Shown here one piece after another: positions 5,775 through 11,479 of a stretch of 11,479 nt of DNA (positions are counted from its first letter, which is position 1; each line of letters opens with the position of its first letter). The notes beneath the pieces were generated by a model. The model ran no database searches. It saw nothing but the letters and a program-made list of their open reading frames with translations, and was not told where the DNA came from. The stretch is from Methanobacteriaceae archaeon (GTDB taxonomy: Archaea; Methanobacteriota; Methanobacteria; Methanobacteriales; Methanobacteriaceae). Location of the stretch: NCBI GenBank assembly GCA_017883605.1, contig JADGNH010000056.1:1-11479 (forward strand), in the 5' to 3' direction. The position numbers and the translations under genes are program-made.

Positions 5775-6605
5775 TTATTTTGGTTTGTCCATTAAAGCTG
5801 TTTTGGAGACGGTCTGGCCCTGTGCACCGTGTGGTTTTCTTAGGACGGTGTCGTTGGCTTTTTCTATCTCACGAGCTTCCACTGCTAATTTTGCGGCGGC
5901 TGCGATCATTTCGTGGGCTGATGCCACGATTGGTATGTATTTTTCAGCTTCTTTGGTCATGAAACAACCTTTCAGGTCAATGTCAGCTACTTTCATGGCC
6001 ATTTCATAGGCAGCCATGGCTTTAGCTTTGGCATATGGGTTCTGGAATCCACCTGCGGTTACAGCTGCGTCGGTGCTTACAACTACTTTTGGTAGTTCTA
6101 TTGCGTTTCCAGCGTCAGCTGTAGCTATTACTGCGTCTAATGTGTCCTGAACCAGTCGGTATGCGCCGGTTGCTGCTAGGACTTTTACCACGTCGGCGTT
6201 GAATGATGCCATTTCAGTAGGGTCTAATAACTCCCTTCTGGCACCGATCATAGGGTCACCCTGGACCACGATGTATCCTAAGCCTTGTTCATCCATTTCT
6301 TCTCTTTTTCCCATTCCAGGAGCGTCTCCCACGATTATTGCAGGTACGTCCATTTCAGAGAGTAGTTCTCGGGCTCTGGCTGGGCCAGGTGCACCGGGGT
6401 TGGGGCTAATGAAAACTACAAATTCTGGGTCGAAGTCAGCTATTTTTGGTACTGCATCTTCGATCTGTTCTGGGTTCATCTTTGCTCCGGAACCCACGGT
6501 TCTAACATCTATGTTAGGTCTATCTGCCCTCTCATCTAACATTAAGTCAATGACAGGAGAGGTACCTAAATTTCCACATTTAATAACTCCTATTTTTACT
6601 ACCAT
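5775..6605 (-). CDS. mtd: F420-dependent methylene-tetrahydromethanopterin dehydrogenase
   Basis: Catalyses reversible reduction of methenyl-H4MPT to methylene-H4MPT with reduced F420, a core cytoplasmic step of CO2-reducing methanogenesis. The 276-residue product matches the family throughout: KIGVIKCGNLGTSPVIDLML at 4-23, SPNPGAPGPARARELL at 67-82, VGDAPGMGKREEMDEQGLGY from 92, QGDPMIGARRELLDP, and a long C-terminal helical region. Mtd is a single-domain enzyme of this length, so the gene is complete. The ATG at 6605 has a GGTGAT ribosome-binding site three bases upstream. It is flanked by its own terminator and a palindromic upstream region, so it is probably a single-gene transcript. In related methanogens mtd expression responds to H2 supply. 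Confidence 0.97.
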   Translation of the reverse strand: MVVKIGVIKCGNLGTSPVIDLMLDERADRPNIDVRTVGSGAKMNPEQIEDAVPKIADFDPEFVVFISPNPGAPGPARARELLSEMDVPAIIVGDAPGMGKREEMDEQGLGYIVVQGDPMIGARRELLDPTEMASFNADVVKVLAATGAYRLVQDTLDAVIATADAGNAIELPKVVVSTDAAVTAGGFQNPYAKAKAMAAYEMAMKVADIDLKGCFMTKEAEKYIPIVASAHEMIAAAAKLAVEAREIEKANDTVLRKPHGAQGQTVSKTALMDKPK

Positions 6606-6650
6606 TATATCACCGAAGATGCTATCTGGATAATCTAATAAGTATTTTTT

Positions 6651-6695
6651 GATTTAATTTTTTGATCCCAGTAAAATATTATTCAAATAATATTT
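6651..6695 (-). promoter_or_regulatory. mtd promoter with shared element and 10-bp palindrome
   Basis: Reading toward mtd, a perfect inverted repeat with 10-bp arms (AAATATTATT 6674-6683 and AATAATATTT 6686-6695, spacer CA) is followed by the minus-strand element TTTACTGGGATCAA (6662-6675) and an A/T-rich TATA-like box at about 6651-6660. A TATA box there predicts transcription starting near 6629, leaving a leader of about 23 nt that contains the GGTGAT site. The same element, without the 10-bp palindrome, precedes cfbB. Confidence 0.55.
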
Positions 6696-6781
6696 GATAT
6701 TAAGCAGACCCCCATTTCCAGTGTAAATGTAAATTTAATTATAAGCACTTGAAAATAGGGGCCATCTTAAATCATATCAAA

Positions 6782-6876
6782 TCTAAGCCCAACTTAATTT
6801 ATATTTCTAAGCCTAACTTAACCCATATTAATTATCCTATTAACTTTAATTTTTTAATCCTACTAACTTTTAACGC
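6782..6876. repeat. Tandem 23-24-bp repeats at the 3' end of the membrane protein gene
   Basis: Two 24-bp units, 6782-6805 and 6806-6829, both begin TCTAAGCC and agree at 20 of 24 positions. Two looser 23-bp units follow from 6834 and 6857 (ATCCTATTAACTTT and ATCCTACTAACTTT). The last one runs through the stop codon of the membrane protein gene at 6863. The 9-mer TCTAAGCCT of the second unit recurs at 8065-8073, on the other side of that gene. Confidence 0.6.
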
Positions 6877-8023
6877 TCGTTGCTCCTCTAAATGTATGTA
6901 AAGCGAATATTATGAGGGATAAAATGGCCAGGGCATAGAAGGTCCATACTATAATATCGGTTGGCCCAGTTTCAACCCATATCATGGTGTGGGCCAGTAT
7001 AACTGCGTAAAGAGCTATGTATGCTCCATTAGCAATTTTCTGGGTGCTGTGCATCAGCCTTAATATGAAGCCCAAAAGGAACATCTGCACTGCCAGTCCC
7101 AGGGCTCCGAAGTCCAGAACCGCCGGTCCGAAGATGGTGGAGGTTATGCTGGCCTTGTATCCCAGGGCAGTTAGACCCACAGTGACCCTTGGATGCTGGG
7201 ATGAGAAAATTTGGCTGAATAGTTCTCCACCGGTGAACCCGGGCATGTGAACTATCTTATCCAGGACCATCAACGTAAATCCCGCCCGATAGAAAAGAAG
7301 TTCCAGGGGATTTAAGGCCCATTGCTGCCATTCAATAGTTATTACAGCTATATATCCAACTGCAATTCCAATTACGGCTAATAAAAGGATGAAAAATAGT
7401 ATATATTTGGTTTTAAGCCTTCGGGCGTAGTAGCTGGTGATGAAAACGCTGAGAATAATGGCAATGGTGGTGGTGCGGTAGCCTGTTACGGCAAATAACC
7501 CTAAACCAGCGATAAATAGGAGATAATACCATTTACGGGGGTATTTAGCCAAGAGAAGATTCAATGCCGGGAGGAAAATAAGATAAGAAACACGCCACAG
7601 GTCGGTGGTGGCATTAAATCTGATATAACCACTTAAAATGGGAAGTCCTCCTAATAAATAAAGGTTCAGACCCTGTAAGAATAGTGCTATCAAAACCAGG
7701 GCCAGAAGCACCCGTTCATCCACCAGGATCTTTATTTTGGAGTACCAGGAATTATTCTTCTCTTCACTGATCTTTCTATTCTTAAAGGCTGATTTAATCC
7801 CGGCACGGTAACGAGTTATGAGTTTAGGAACTAGTGCTCCTGCTATGAAAAACAGGGTACCCCAAAGTACGTATAAAAAGGTTGTAGTGGAAGCCCACTG
7901 GAGGTTGCGGATATGGTAAGCATACCCCACCGCCGCTAGTAGCACGTAAAGGGCAATCGCCACCACCACGATGTAGGGTGAAAACAAATCCATATCTCTC
8001 AACTTTATTAAATTCAGTTCCAT
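6863..8023 (-). CDS. Polytopic membrane protein, probable oligosaccharide repeat-unit polymerase
   Basis: 386 residues with about ten hydrophobic helices, near 16-37, 46-66, 104-125, 144-160, 165-180, 184-199, 205-228, 298-323, 331-351 and 355-376. A basic cytoplasmic loop lies at about 67-100 and a large loop at 229-297. GGLPILSGYIRF (125-136) and GYRTT (181-185) resemble the Wzy/O-antigen-polymerase-like oligosaccharide repeat-unit polymerases found in methanobacteria. Such proteins join lipid-linked glycan units at the membrane surface, here perhaps for pseudomurein-associated or surface glycans. The start has AGGAGAT four bases upstream. No glycosyltransferase or flippase gene is adjacent, which is unusual, so the assignment rests on topology and general resemblance. 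Confidence 0.65.
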   Translation of the reverse strand: MELNLIKLRDMDLFSPYIVVVAIALYVLLAAVGYAYHIRNLQWASTTTFLYVLWGTLFFIAGALVPKLITRYRAGIKSAFKNRKISEEKNNSWYSKIKILVDERVLLALVLIALFLQGLNLYLLGGLPILSGYIRFNATTDLWRVSYLIFLPALNLLLAKYPRKWYYLLFIAGLGLFAVTGYRTTTIAIILSVFITSYYARRLKTKYILFFILLLAVIGIAVGYIAVITIEWQQWALNPLELLFYRAGFTLMVLDKIVHMPGFTGGELFSQIFSSQHPRVTVGLTALGYKASITSTIFGPAVLDFGALGLAVQMFLLGFILRLMHSTQKIANGAYIALYAVILAHTMIWVETGPTDIIVWTFYALAILSLIIFALHTFRGATSVKS

Positions 8024-8143
8024 TTGATCTCCTTTTAAATCCTAATTTCAATCATTAATCGCTGTCTAAGCCTTATTTTAATCTTTTAATAGTCCTATTT
8101 CAAATCCTCAATAGACTTATTTATTCACGTTATTTTAACTTTC

Positions 8144-8199
8144 TTTAAGAATAACTTCTTTAATATGAATTTTAAGAATAAATTCTTTTTAATATGAAT
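8144..8199. repeat. Two tandem 27/29-bp palindromic repeats
   Basis: Units 8144-8170 and 8171-8199 both start TTTAAGAATAA and end AATATGAAT. The second differs by one substitution and two extra T. Each contains a small inverted repeat, AAGAA with TTCTT, or AAGAAT with ATTCTT. They lie between the cfbB stop codon and the start of the membrane protein gene, both on the minus strand. They could serve as processing or termination signal for cfbB, or as operator for the next gene. Confidence 0.55.
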
Positions 8200-8251
8200 A
8201 AGATTCATTCATAGAGAATTGAATTTATATTTTTATCATTATTATACTGAT

Positions 8252-9610
8252 TTAGGAATCATCAAACTCAGCAGAGATTCGGGTAAATTTAGAGGCAAAC
8301 TGGGGGCAGGTAGCTACATGGGTGTGCACGTAACTGGCTACAGTATTTTTGCTCATCAAACCGTCCTTTGAATCGGTTATACCTCTGCCGCGCAGGATGT
8401 CAAAGGCAAATTGAGGTTTTTCACCCTGTAAATCCACCTGGGAGTAGTGAAACTCGTGACCGCGGAATTCACCGCCCTTATCCAGTATTACATTATCTTC
8501 TCTTGCCCGGGCAATAACATAACTTAAAGCCTGGGGCTTTTTGGTCATCCGGGAGTGGTAGGGAAACACGTTGCACATATCTCGGCCGTTAATGGATCTG
8601 GAAAGGTACATGAGTCCTCCACACTCTGCGTATATCGGTCTGCCCCTCTGATGGAATTTTTGAACCGATTCCCGCATGGTATGGTTTGATTCAAGCTCCT
8701 GGGCAAATATTTCCGGGTAGCCTCCGCCGATATAAATCCCATCCACATCAGGAACTTCTTCATCATGCGTGGGGCTGAAATAGACCAGCTCCGCCTGGTT
8801 AGCCTCCAGAGCTTCCAAATTCTCCTGATAGTAAAAGGTGAATACTTCATCCCTGGCAATTCCTATTTTAACCTTCTGACGGTTTTCTTCCTTCCATAAG
8901 GGCTCACGACCCTCAGGAAGTTTTCCCGCATCCTTCATGATGGATATTAGGGCATCCAGGTCCAGGTTCTCTTCCATAACCCTCCCCCACTCCCCGATGT
9001 AGTACAGGAGGTTTTCCCGCTCCACAGCAGGCACCAAACCCAGATGACGCTGTTCAACTCCTATGGCATCGTCACGAGGTATTCCTCCGATTACATCTGT
9101 ATTTACCAGTTTTTCAATGGATTCCTTGGTTTTAAGGTAGTGTTTCCGGTTTTTGACCTGGTTCAAGATCACCCCCCGGATCTGGATGGTTGGATCTAAA
9201 GTTTTAAAGCCAAGTACGATGGCCGCCGCGCTTTTGACCAGGCTTCTGGCATTTAAAATAAGGATTACAGGCGCATTAAGGGCTTTTGCTATGGAGGCCG
9301 TGTTTCCTACGTCTCCAATGGGACTTATACCTTCATAAAGCCCCCTTACACCTTCAATAACTCCAAAATCAGATTTTGAAAGATTTAAAGCTCTTTCAAA
9401 TCCTTCTCTAATCTGCCCATCCGACATGAAGAAAGAATCAAGGTTTCGGGAATGGTTTCCGGTGGCCAGGGTGTGGTAGGTGGGATCTATATAATCAGGG
9501 CCCACCTTATAGGGTTGAACTCGATATTCGCCGGATAAAGCTTTCATTATTCCCGTAGAAATGGTGGTTTTTCCAACGGCACTTCCAGTTCCAGCCAGTA
9601 CTATTCTCAT
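8252..9610 (-). CDS. cfbB: Ni-sirohydrochlorin a,c-diamide synthase (CobB/CbiA family)
   Basis: 452 residues, the full two-domain length of the CobB/CbiA family. The N-terminal ATP-binding domain shows GTGSAVGKTT (7-16), KVGPDYIDPTYH (35-46) and VIEGVRGLYEG (84-94). The C-terminal class I-type glutaminase domain shows GGGYPE (295-300), the catalytic Cys in YAECGGLMYL (C330) and a conserved C-terminal SYVHTHVA (His 429/431). In methanogens this enzyme amidates the a and c side chains of Ni-sirohydrochlorin in the coenzyme F430 pathway and may also act on cobyrinic acid for cobamide synthesis; sequence alone does not separate the two. The ATG at 9610 has no good ribosome-binding site, but a TATA-like box lies about 25 bp upstream, which suggests a leaderless message. 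It is divergent from the radical SAM gene. Confidence 0.92.
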   Translation of the reverse strand: MRIVLAGTGSAVGKTTISTGIMKALSGEYRVQPYKVGPDYIDPTYHTLATGNHSRNLDSFFMSDGQIREGFERALNLSKSDFGVIEGVRGLYEGISPIGDVGNTASIAKALNAPVILILNARSLVKSAAAIVLGFKTLDPTIQIRGVILNQVKNRKHYLKTKESIEKLVNTDVIGGIPRDDAIGVEQRHLGLVPAVERENLLYYIGEWGRVMEENLDLDALISIMKDAGKLPEGREPLWKEENRQKVKIGIARDEVFTFYYQENLEALEANQAELVYFSPTHDEEVPDVDGIYIGGGYPEIFAQELESNHTMRESVQKFHQRGRPIYAECGGLMYLSRSINGRDMCNVFPYHSRMTKKPQALSYVIARAREDNVILDKGGEFRGHEFHYSQVDLQGEKPQFAFDILRGRGITDSKDGLMSKNTVASYVHTHVATCPQFASKFTRISAEFDDS

Positions 9611-9630
9611 ATTAACTAATCATTTCTGAT

Positions 9631-9658
9631 TTTATTTAAAATGTGTTGATCCAGTAAA
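9631..9658 (-). promoter_or_regulatory. cfbB promoter: TATA-like box and shared upstream element
   Basis: On the minus strand, TTTACTGGATCAA (9646-9658) is followed five bases later by the TATA-like TTTAAATAAA (9631-9640). The box is centred about 25 bp before the A of the cfbB ATG, so transcription should begin at or next to the start codon. The upstream element matches the one before mtd, apart from one missing G, and is placed similarly relative to its TATA-like box. Confidence 0.55.
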
Positions 9659-9726
9659 TTTTTTTGTTGATCTAATTTTGAATTATCCAGTAAATTTTTT
9701 TTGTTGATCAGTAAATTCTGAATTAT
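9645..9726. repeat. Tandem 36-40-bp repeat in the cfbB/radical SAM divergent promoter region
   Basis: ATCCAGTAAA followed by a T run and GTTGATC occurs at 9649-9672 and again at 9685-9709, differing only by one extra T. Each copy is followed by a similar tail ending TGAATTAT. GTTGATC occurs three times (9645, 9666, 9703), and AGTAAATT occurs three times. Multiple identical sites between divergent genes suggest cooperative binding of a regulator, possibly affecting both genes. Confidence 0.65.
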
Positions 9727-9827
9727 ATCGTATTAAATCATGGAAATCAAGATCACATAAAACATTACTTATCCTCGGCAGGCACACCCCAAATTTAATT
9801 AGGATCATAAAAGAGATATAAAATCTG

Positions 9828-10952
9828 ATGAACAGCGCCAAAAAACTGGAAATTCTGGGCGAATCAGCTCAGTACGACCGGTGTAACTATTCCAACTTCA
9901 ATGTAGAAAATTTTCTCTCCAGGAAAATCCCCGGGATTTACCACAGCACCGGTCCTAATGGAAATTGTGTGCCCCTGCTAAAAGTTTTGATGACTAACAA
10001 ATGTTCAAATGACTGTGCATACTGTATGAATCATTGCAAAAATAGTTTTAACCGGGCTGAATTCTCTCCAGAAGAACTTACCTCCATTTTCATGGATTAC
10101 TATAATATGAGATATGTTGAAGGATTATTTTTGAGTTCAGGTATCCACCGGGATGCCGACCTTTCCATGGAAAAAATGGTGGACGTGGCCCGGCTGCTGC
10201 GTATGGAAAATGAATATAAAGGTTATATCCACCTGAAAATCCTTCCAGGCACATCTTATGACCTGATAAAAAGGGCCATGAGTCTGGCGGACCGGGTGAG
10301 CATCAACATGGAGGCAGCCACTCCAGATGGGTTCGAGAAACTTAGCACCACTAAAAACTACCAGACAGATATTATAAGGCGGATGAAGTGGATTAAACGA
10401 CTTTCTGAGAGAAATGATAAGCTGGCGCCCTCTGGTCAGACCACCCAGTTTATAGTGGGGGCCTGTGATGAAACAGACCAGGAAATACTGCAACGGGTAC
10501 TGTGGCTTTATAACAAGTTGGATATTAAGAGAAGTTATTTCAGTCCCTTTGAACCCTTCAAAAACACTCCCCTGGAAAATCAGGAGGAACCCCATCCCAA
10601 GAGGACATCAAGACTTTATCAAGCTGATTATTTGATAAATTCATATGGATTTGACCTGAAAGAGCTGGTATTTGATGATAAAGGAGACCTGGGACTGGAT
10701 GAGGATCCTAAATACTGTTCTGCAATGGCCCATAGGGAGCTTTTCCCGGTGGAAATCAATCAAGCCCCATATCAGGAACTTTTAAGAGTTCCCGGCATAG
10801 GGGAAATATCTGCAAGAAGGATAATTCGGGCCAGGAAAAGTGGTAAATCATTTAAAAAATGTGAAGAGCTTAAAAACATCGGGGTAGTGGTCAAAAGAGC
10901 CGAACCATTTATAAAATTAAATAAAAACTATCAGGCCACTCTTGAATTTTAA
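9828..10952 (+). CDS. Radical SAM protein with C-terminal helix-hairpin-helix (putative DNA modification/repair)
   Basis: 374 residues. The radical SAM cluster motif is C59-x3-C63-x2-C66 (CSNDCAYC), with extra cysteines at 19, 47 and 70 nearby. A TIM-barrel-like core follows, with GLFLSSGI (SAM-binding GGE-like position), HLKILPGT and RVSINMEA. At 321-332 the sequence VPGIGEISARRI is a helix-hairpin-helix, usually a non-specific DNA-binding element. This architecture matches the family of putative DNA modification/repair radical SAM proteins that in many bacteria sits beside a uracil-DNA-glycosylase-like partner. No such partner is seen within this window, so the substrate is unknown. The ATG at 9828 follows AGAGAT, a weak ribosome-binding site. 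T-rich sequence after the stop (10951-10980) could terminate it. Confidence 0.85.
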   Translation: MNSAKKLEILGESAQYDRCNYSNFNVENFLSRKIPGIYHSTGPNGNCVPLLKVLMTNKCSNDCAYCMNHCKNSFNRAEFSPEELTSIFMDYYNMRYVEGLFLSSGIHRDADLSMEKMVDVARLLRMENEYKGYIHLKILPGTSYDLIKRAMSLADRVSINMEAATPDGFEKLSTTKNYQTDIIRRMKWIKRLSERNDKLAPSGQTTQFIVGACDETDQEILQRVLWLYNKLDIKRSYFSPFEPFKNTPLENQEEPHPKRTSRLYQADYLINSYGFDLKELVFDDKGDLGLDEDPKYCSAMAHRELFPVEINQAPYQELLRVPGIGEISARRIIRARKSGKSFKKCEELKNIGVVVKRAEPFIKLNKNYQATLEF

Positions 10953-11022
10953 TTTAAATTTTTTAATAAATTGATTTTGAATTGTAAATTTCATTTAAAA
11001 CTAATAGATTTCACTAAATTAC

Positions 11023-11075
11023 AACTTATAAGTTATAACTGATCCACTTAAAAGATCCAAGTTATAACTTATAAG
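11023..11075. repeat. 16-bp inverted repeat built from the TTATAAGTTATAA word
   Basis: CTTATAAGTTATAACT (11025-11040) and its exact reverse complement (11060-11075) are separated by 19 bp that contain GATCCA twice. Each arm holds the 13-mer also found three times before the ferredoxin gene. The element lies between two convergent genes, four bases beyond the stop codon of the right-hand one. As RNA it would form a long A/U hairpin on either strand, so it could act as a bidirectional terminator. The sharing of the word with an upstream region argues for a protein-binding site or repeat family instead. Confidence 0.7.
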
Positions 11076-11078
11076 CAT

Positions 11079-11479
11079 TTATGATTTCCGTTCTTCAAAC
11101 ATTTCCCAGATATCTGAATACTTATCCTTCACCGCAGCCTCAATAAGGTGCGATGCCTCGTTGCTTATACTAAACTCTGGTTTTGTTTTCTTTAAAAACC
11201 TTAAAACCGCGGCAGACCTTGCAGACCAGAGCGATATTCTGGGGTTTTTACGGACCTCCTCTAAAACTTCCTTAATAATCTTTTCATCACGGTCTAACTC
11301 CGCAGTTTTCGGAGTTTTGACCTCTTCAGCTTTCTCCGTGGTTTTGACCGGTGGGGCCTCTGAAACTTCTTCTTCAAATTTCTCCTCAGATTTTTCCCCC
11401 TCTCCTTCCAGGTAATCCTTTCTGATGAGGGCATCCAGTCCTTTACCCAGAGCGCTGCCCTGTTTTTTCTGTGGAGGGG
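11079..11479 (-). CDS. Protein with ParB/Spo0J-like N-terminal motif (5' end outside window)
   Basis: 132 residues are visible, ending at TAA (11079-11081); the frame is open to the right edge, so the start is missing, perhaps by only a few codons. The visible segment begins PPQKKQGSALGKGLDALI, where LGKGLDALI (10-18) resembles the N-terminal peptide of ParB/Spo0J (LGKGI or LGRGL then ALI/L) that stimulates the ParA ATPase. An acidic linker of about 55 residues, rich in E, K, T and P, follows. The last 55 or so residues form a compact helical module (SARSAAVLRFLKKT, SNEASHLIEAAVKDKYSDIW) of unknown family. No ParB nuclease-like domain or helix-turn-helix DNA-binding region is present in the visible part. 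I do not assign a function. Confidence 0.75.
   Translation of the reverse strand, partial: PPQKKQGSALGKGLDALIRKDYLEGEGEKSEEKFEEEVSEAPPVKTTEKAEEVKTPKTAELDRDEKIIKEVLEEVRKNPRISLWSARSAAVLRFLKKTKPEFSISNEASHLIEAAVKDKYSDIWEMFEERKS

Noticed and set aside
6199..6633. Plus-strand open frame of 144 codons
   Set aside because: It lies antisense to the certain mtd gene, with low-complexity Ser/Pro-rich translation.
10137..10595. Minus-strand open frame of 152 codons
   Set aside because: It lies antisense to the radical SAM core; no recognisable motif and no upstream signals.
11161..11415. Plus-strand open frame of 84 codons
   Set aside because: It is antisense to the ParB-motif gene; the Ser-rich translation mirrors the acidic linker on the other strand.

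Overview
The window looks like chromosome from a methanogenic archaeon of the order Methanobacteriales, probably Methanobacterium or a close relative. Two genes are diagnostic. One is mtd, the F420-dependent methylene-tetrahydromethanopterin dehydrogenase. The other is a CobB/CbiA-type amidotransferase of the CfbB kind, used to make coenzyme F430. Low G+C intergenic DNA, GGTGAT- and GGAG-type ribosome-binding sites, TATA-like boxes and many small iron-sulfur or flavin redox proteins fit this. No rRNA, tRNA, insertion sequence or CRISPR array was seen.

Layout. Bases 1-613 hold the 3' part of an unrecognised membrane-anchored protein; its frame is open to the window edge. A 21-bp periodic T-rich array (about 700-825) separates it from a convergent two-gene minus-strand unit: a staphylococcal-nuclease-like protein followed by a Rieske ferredoxin. 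Bases 2047-2525 are non-coding and rich in short repeats and palindromes. On the plus strand follow an iron-sulfur flavoprotein (2526-3119), a ModE-type molybdate/tungstate-responsive regulator (3348-4040), a 2[4Fe-4S] ferredoxin overlapping hisB (4250-5069) and a flavodoxin (5194-5664). On the minus strand are mtd (5775-6605), a polytopic membrane protein resembling oligosaccharide repeat-unit polymerases (6863-8023) and cfbB (8252-9610). Divergent from cfbB is a radical SAM protein with a C-terminal helix-hairpin-helix (9828-10952). The right edge holds the 3' part of a minus-strand gene whose visible N-terminal segment resembles the ParA-activating peptide of ParB/Spo0J.

How the genes fit together. 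Most of the window serves anaerobic C1 metabolism and its redox chemistry: mtd is a core methanogenesis step, cfbB supplies the F430 cofactor, ModE probably senses the oxyanion used for Mo/W enzymes, and the ferredoxin, flavodoxin and iron-sulfur flavoprotein are electron carriers. hisB (histidine synthesis) is translationally packed with the ferredoxin.

The most interesting material is between the genes. A TTGATC(C)CAGTAAA element lies just upstream of the TATA-like boxes of both mtd and cfbB, which suggests shared control of two methanogenesis genes. A 13-mer, TTATAAGTTATAA, occurs five times in only two intergenic regions 6.8 kb apart. Several gene borders carry their own tandem or palindromic arrays. 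No complete new multigene defence or mobile system is evident.
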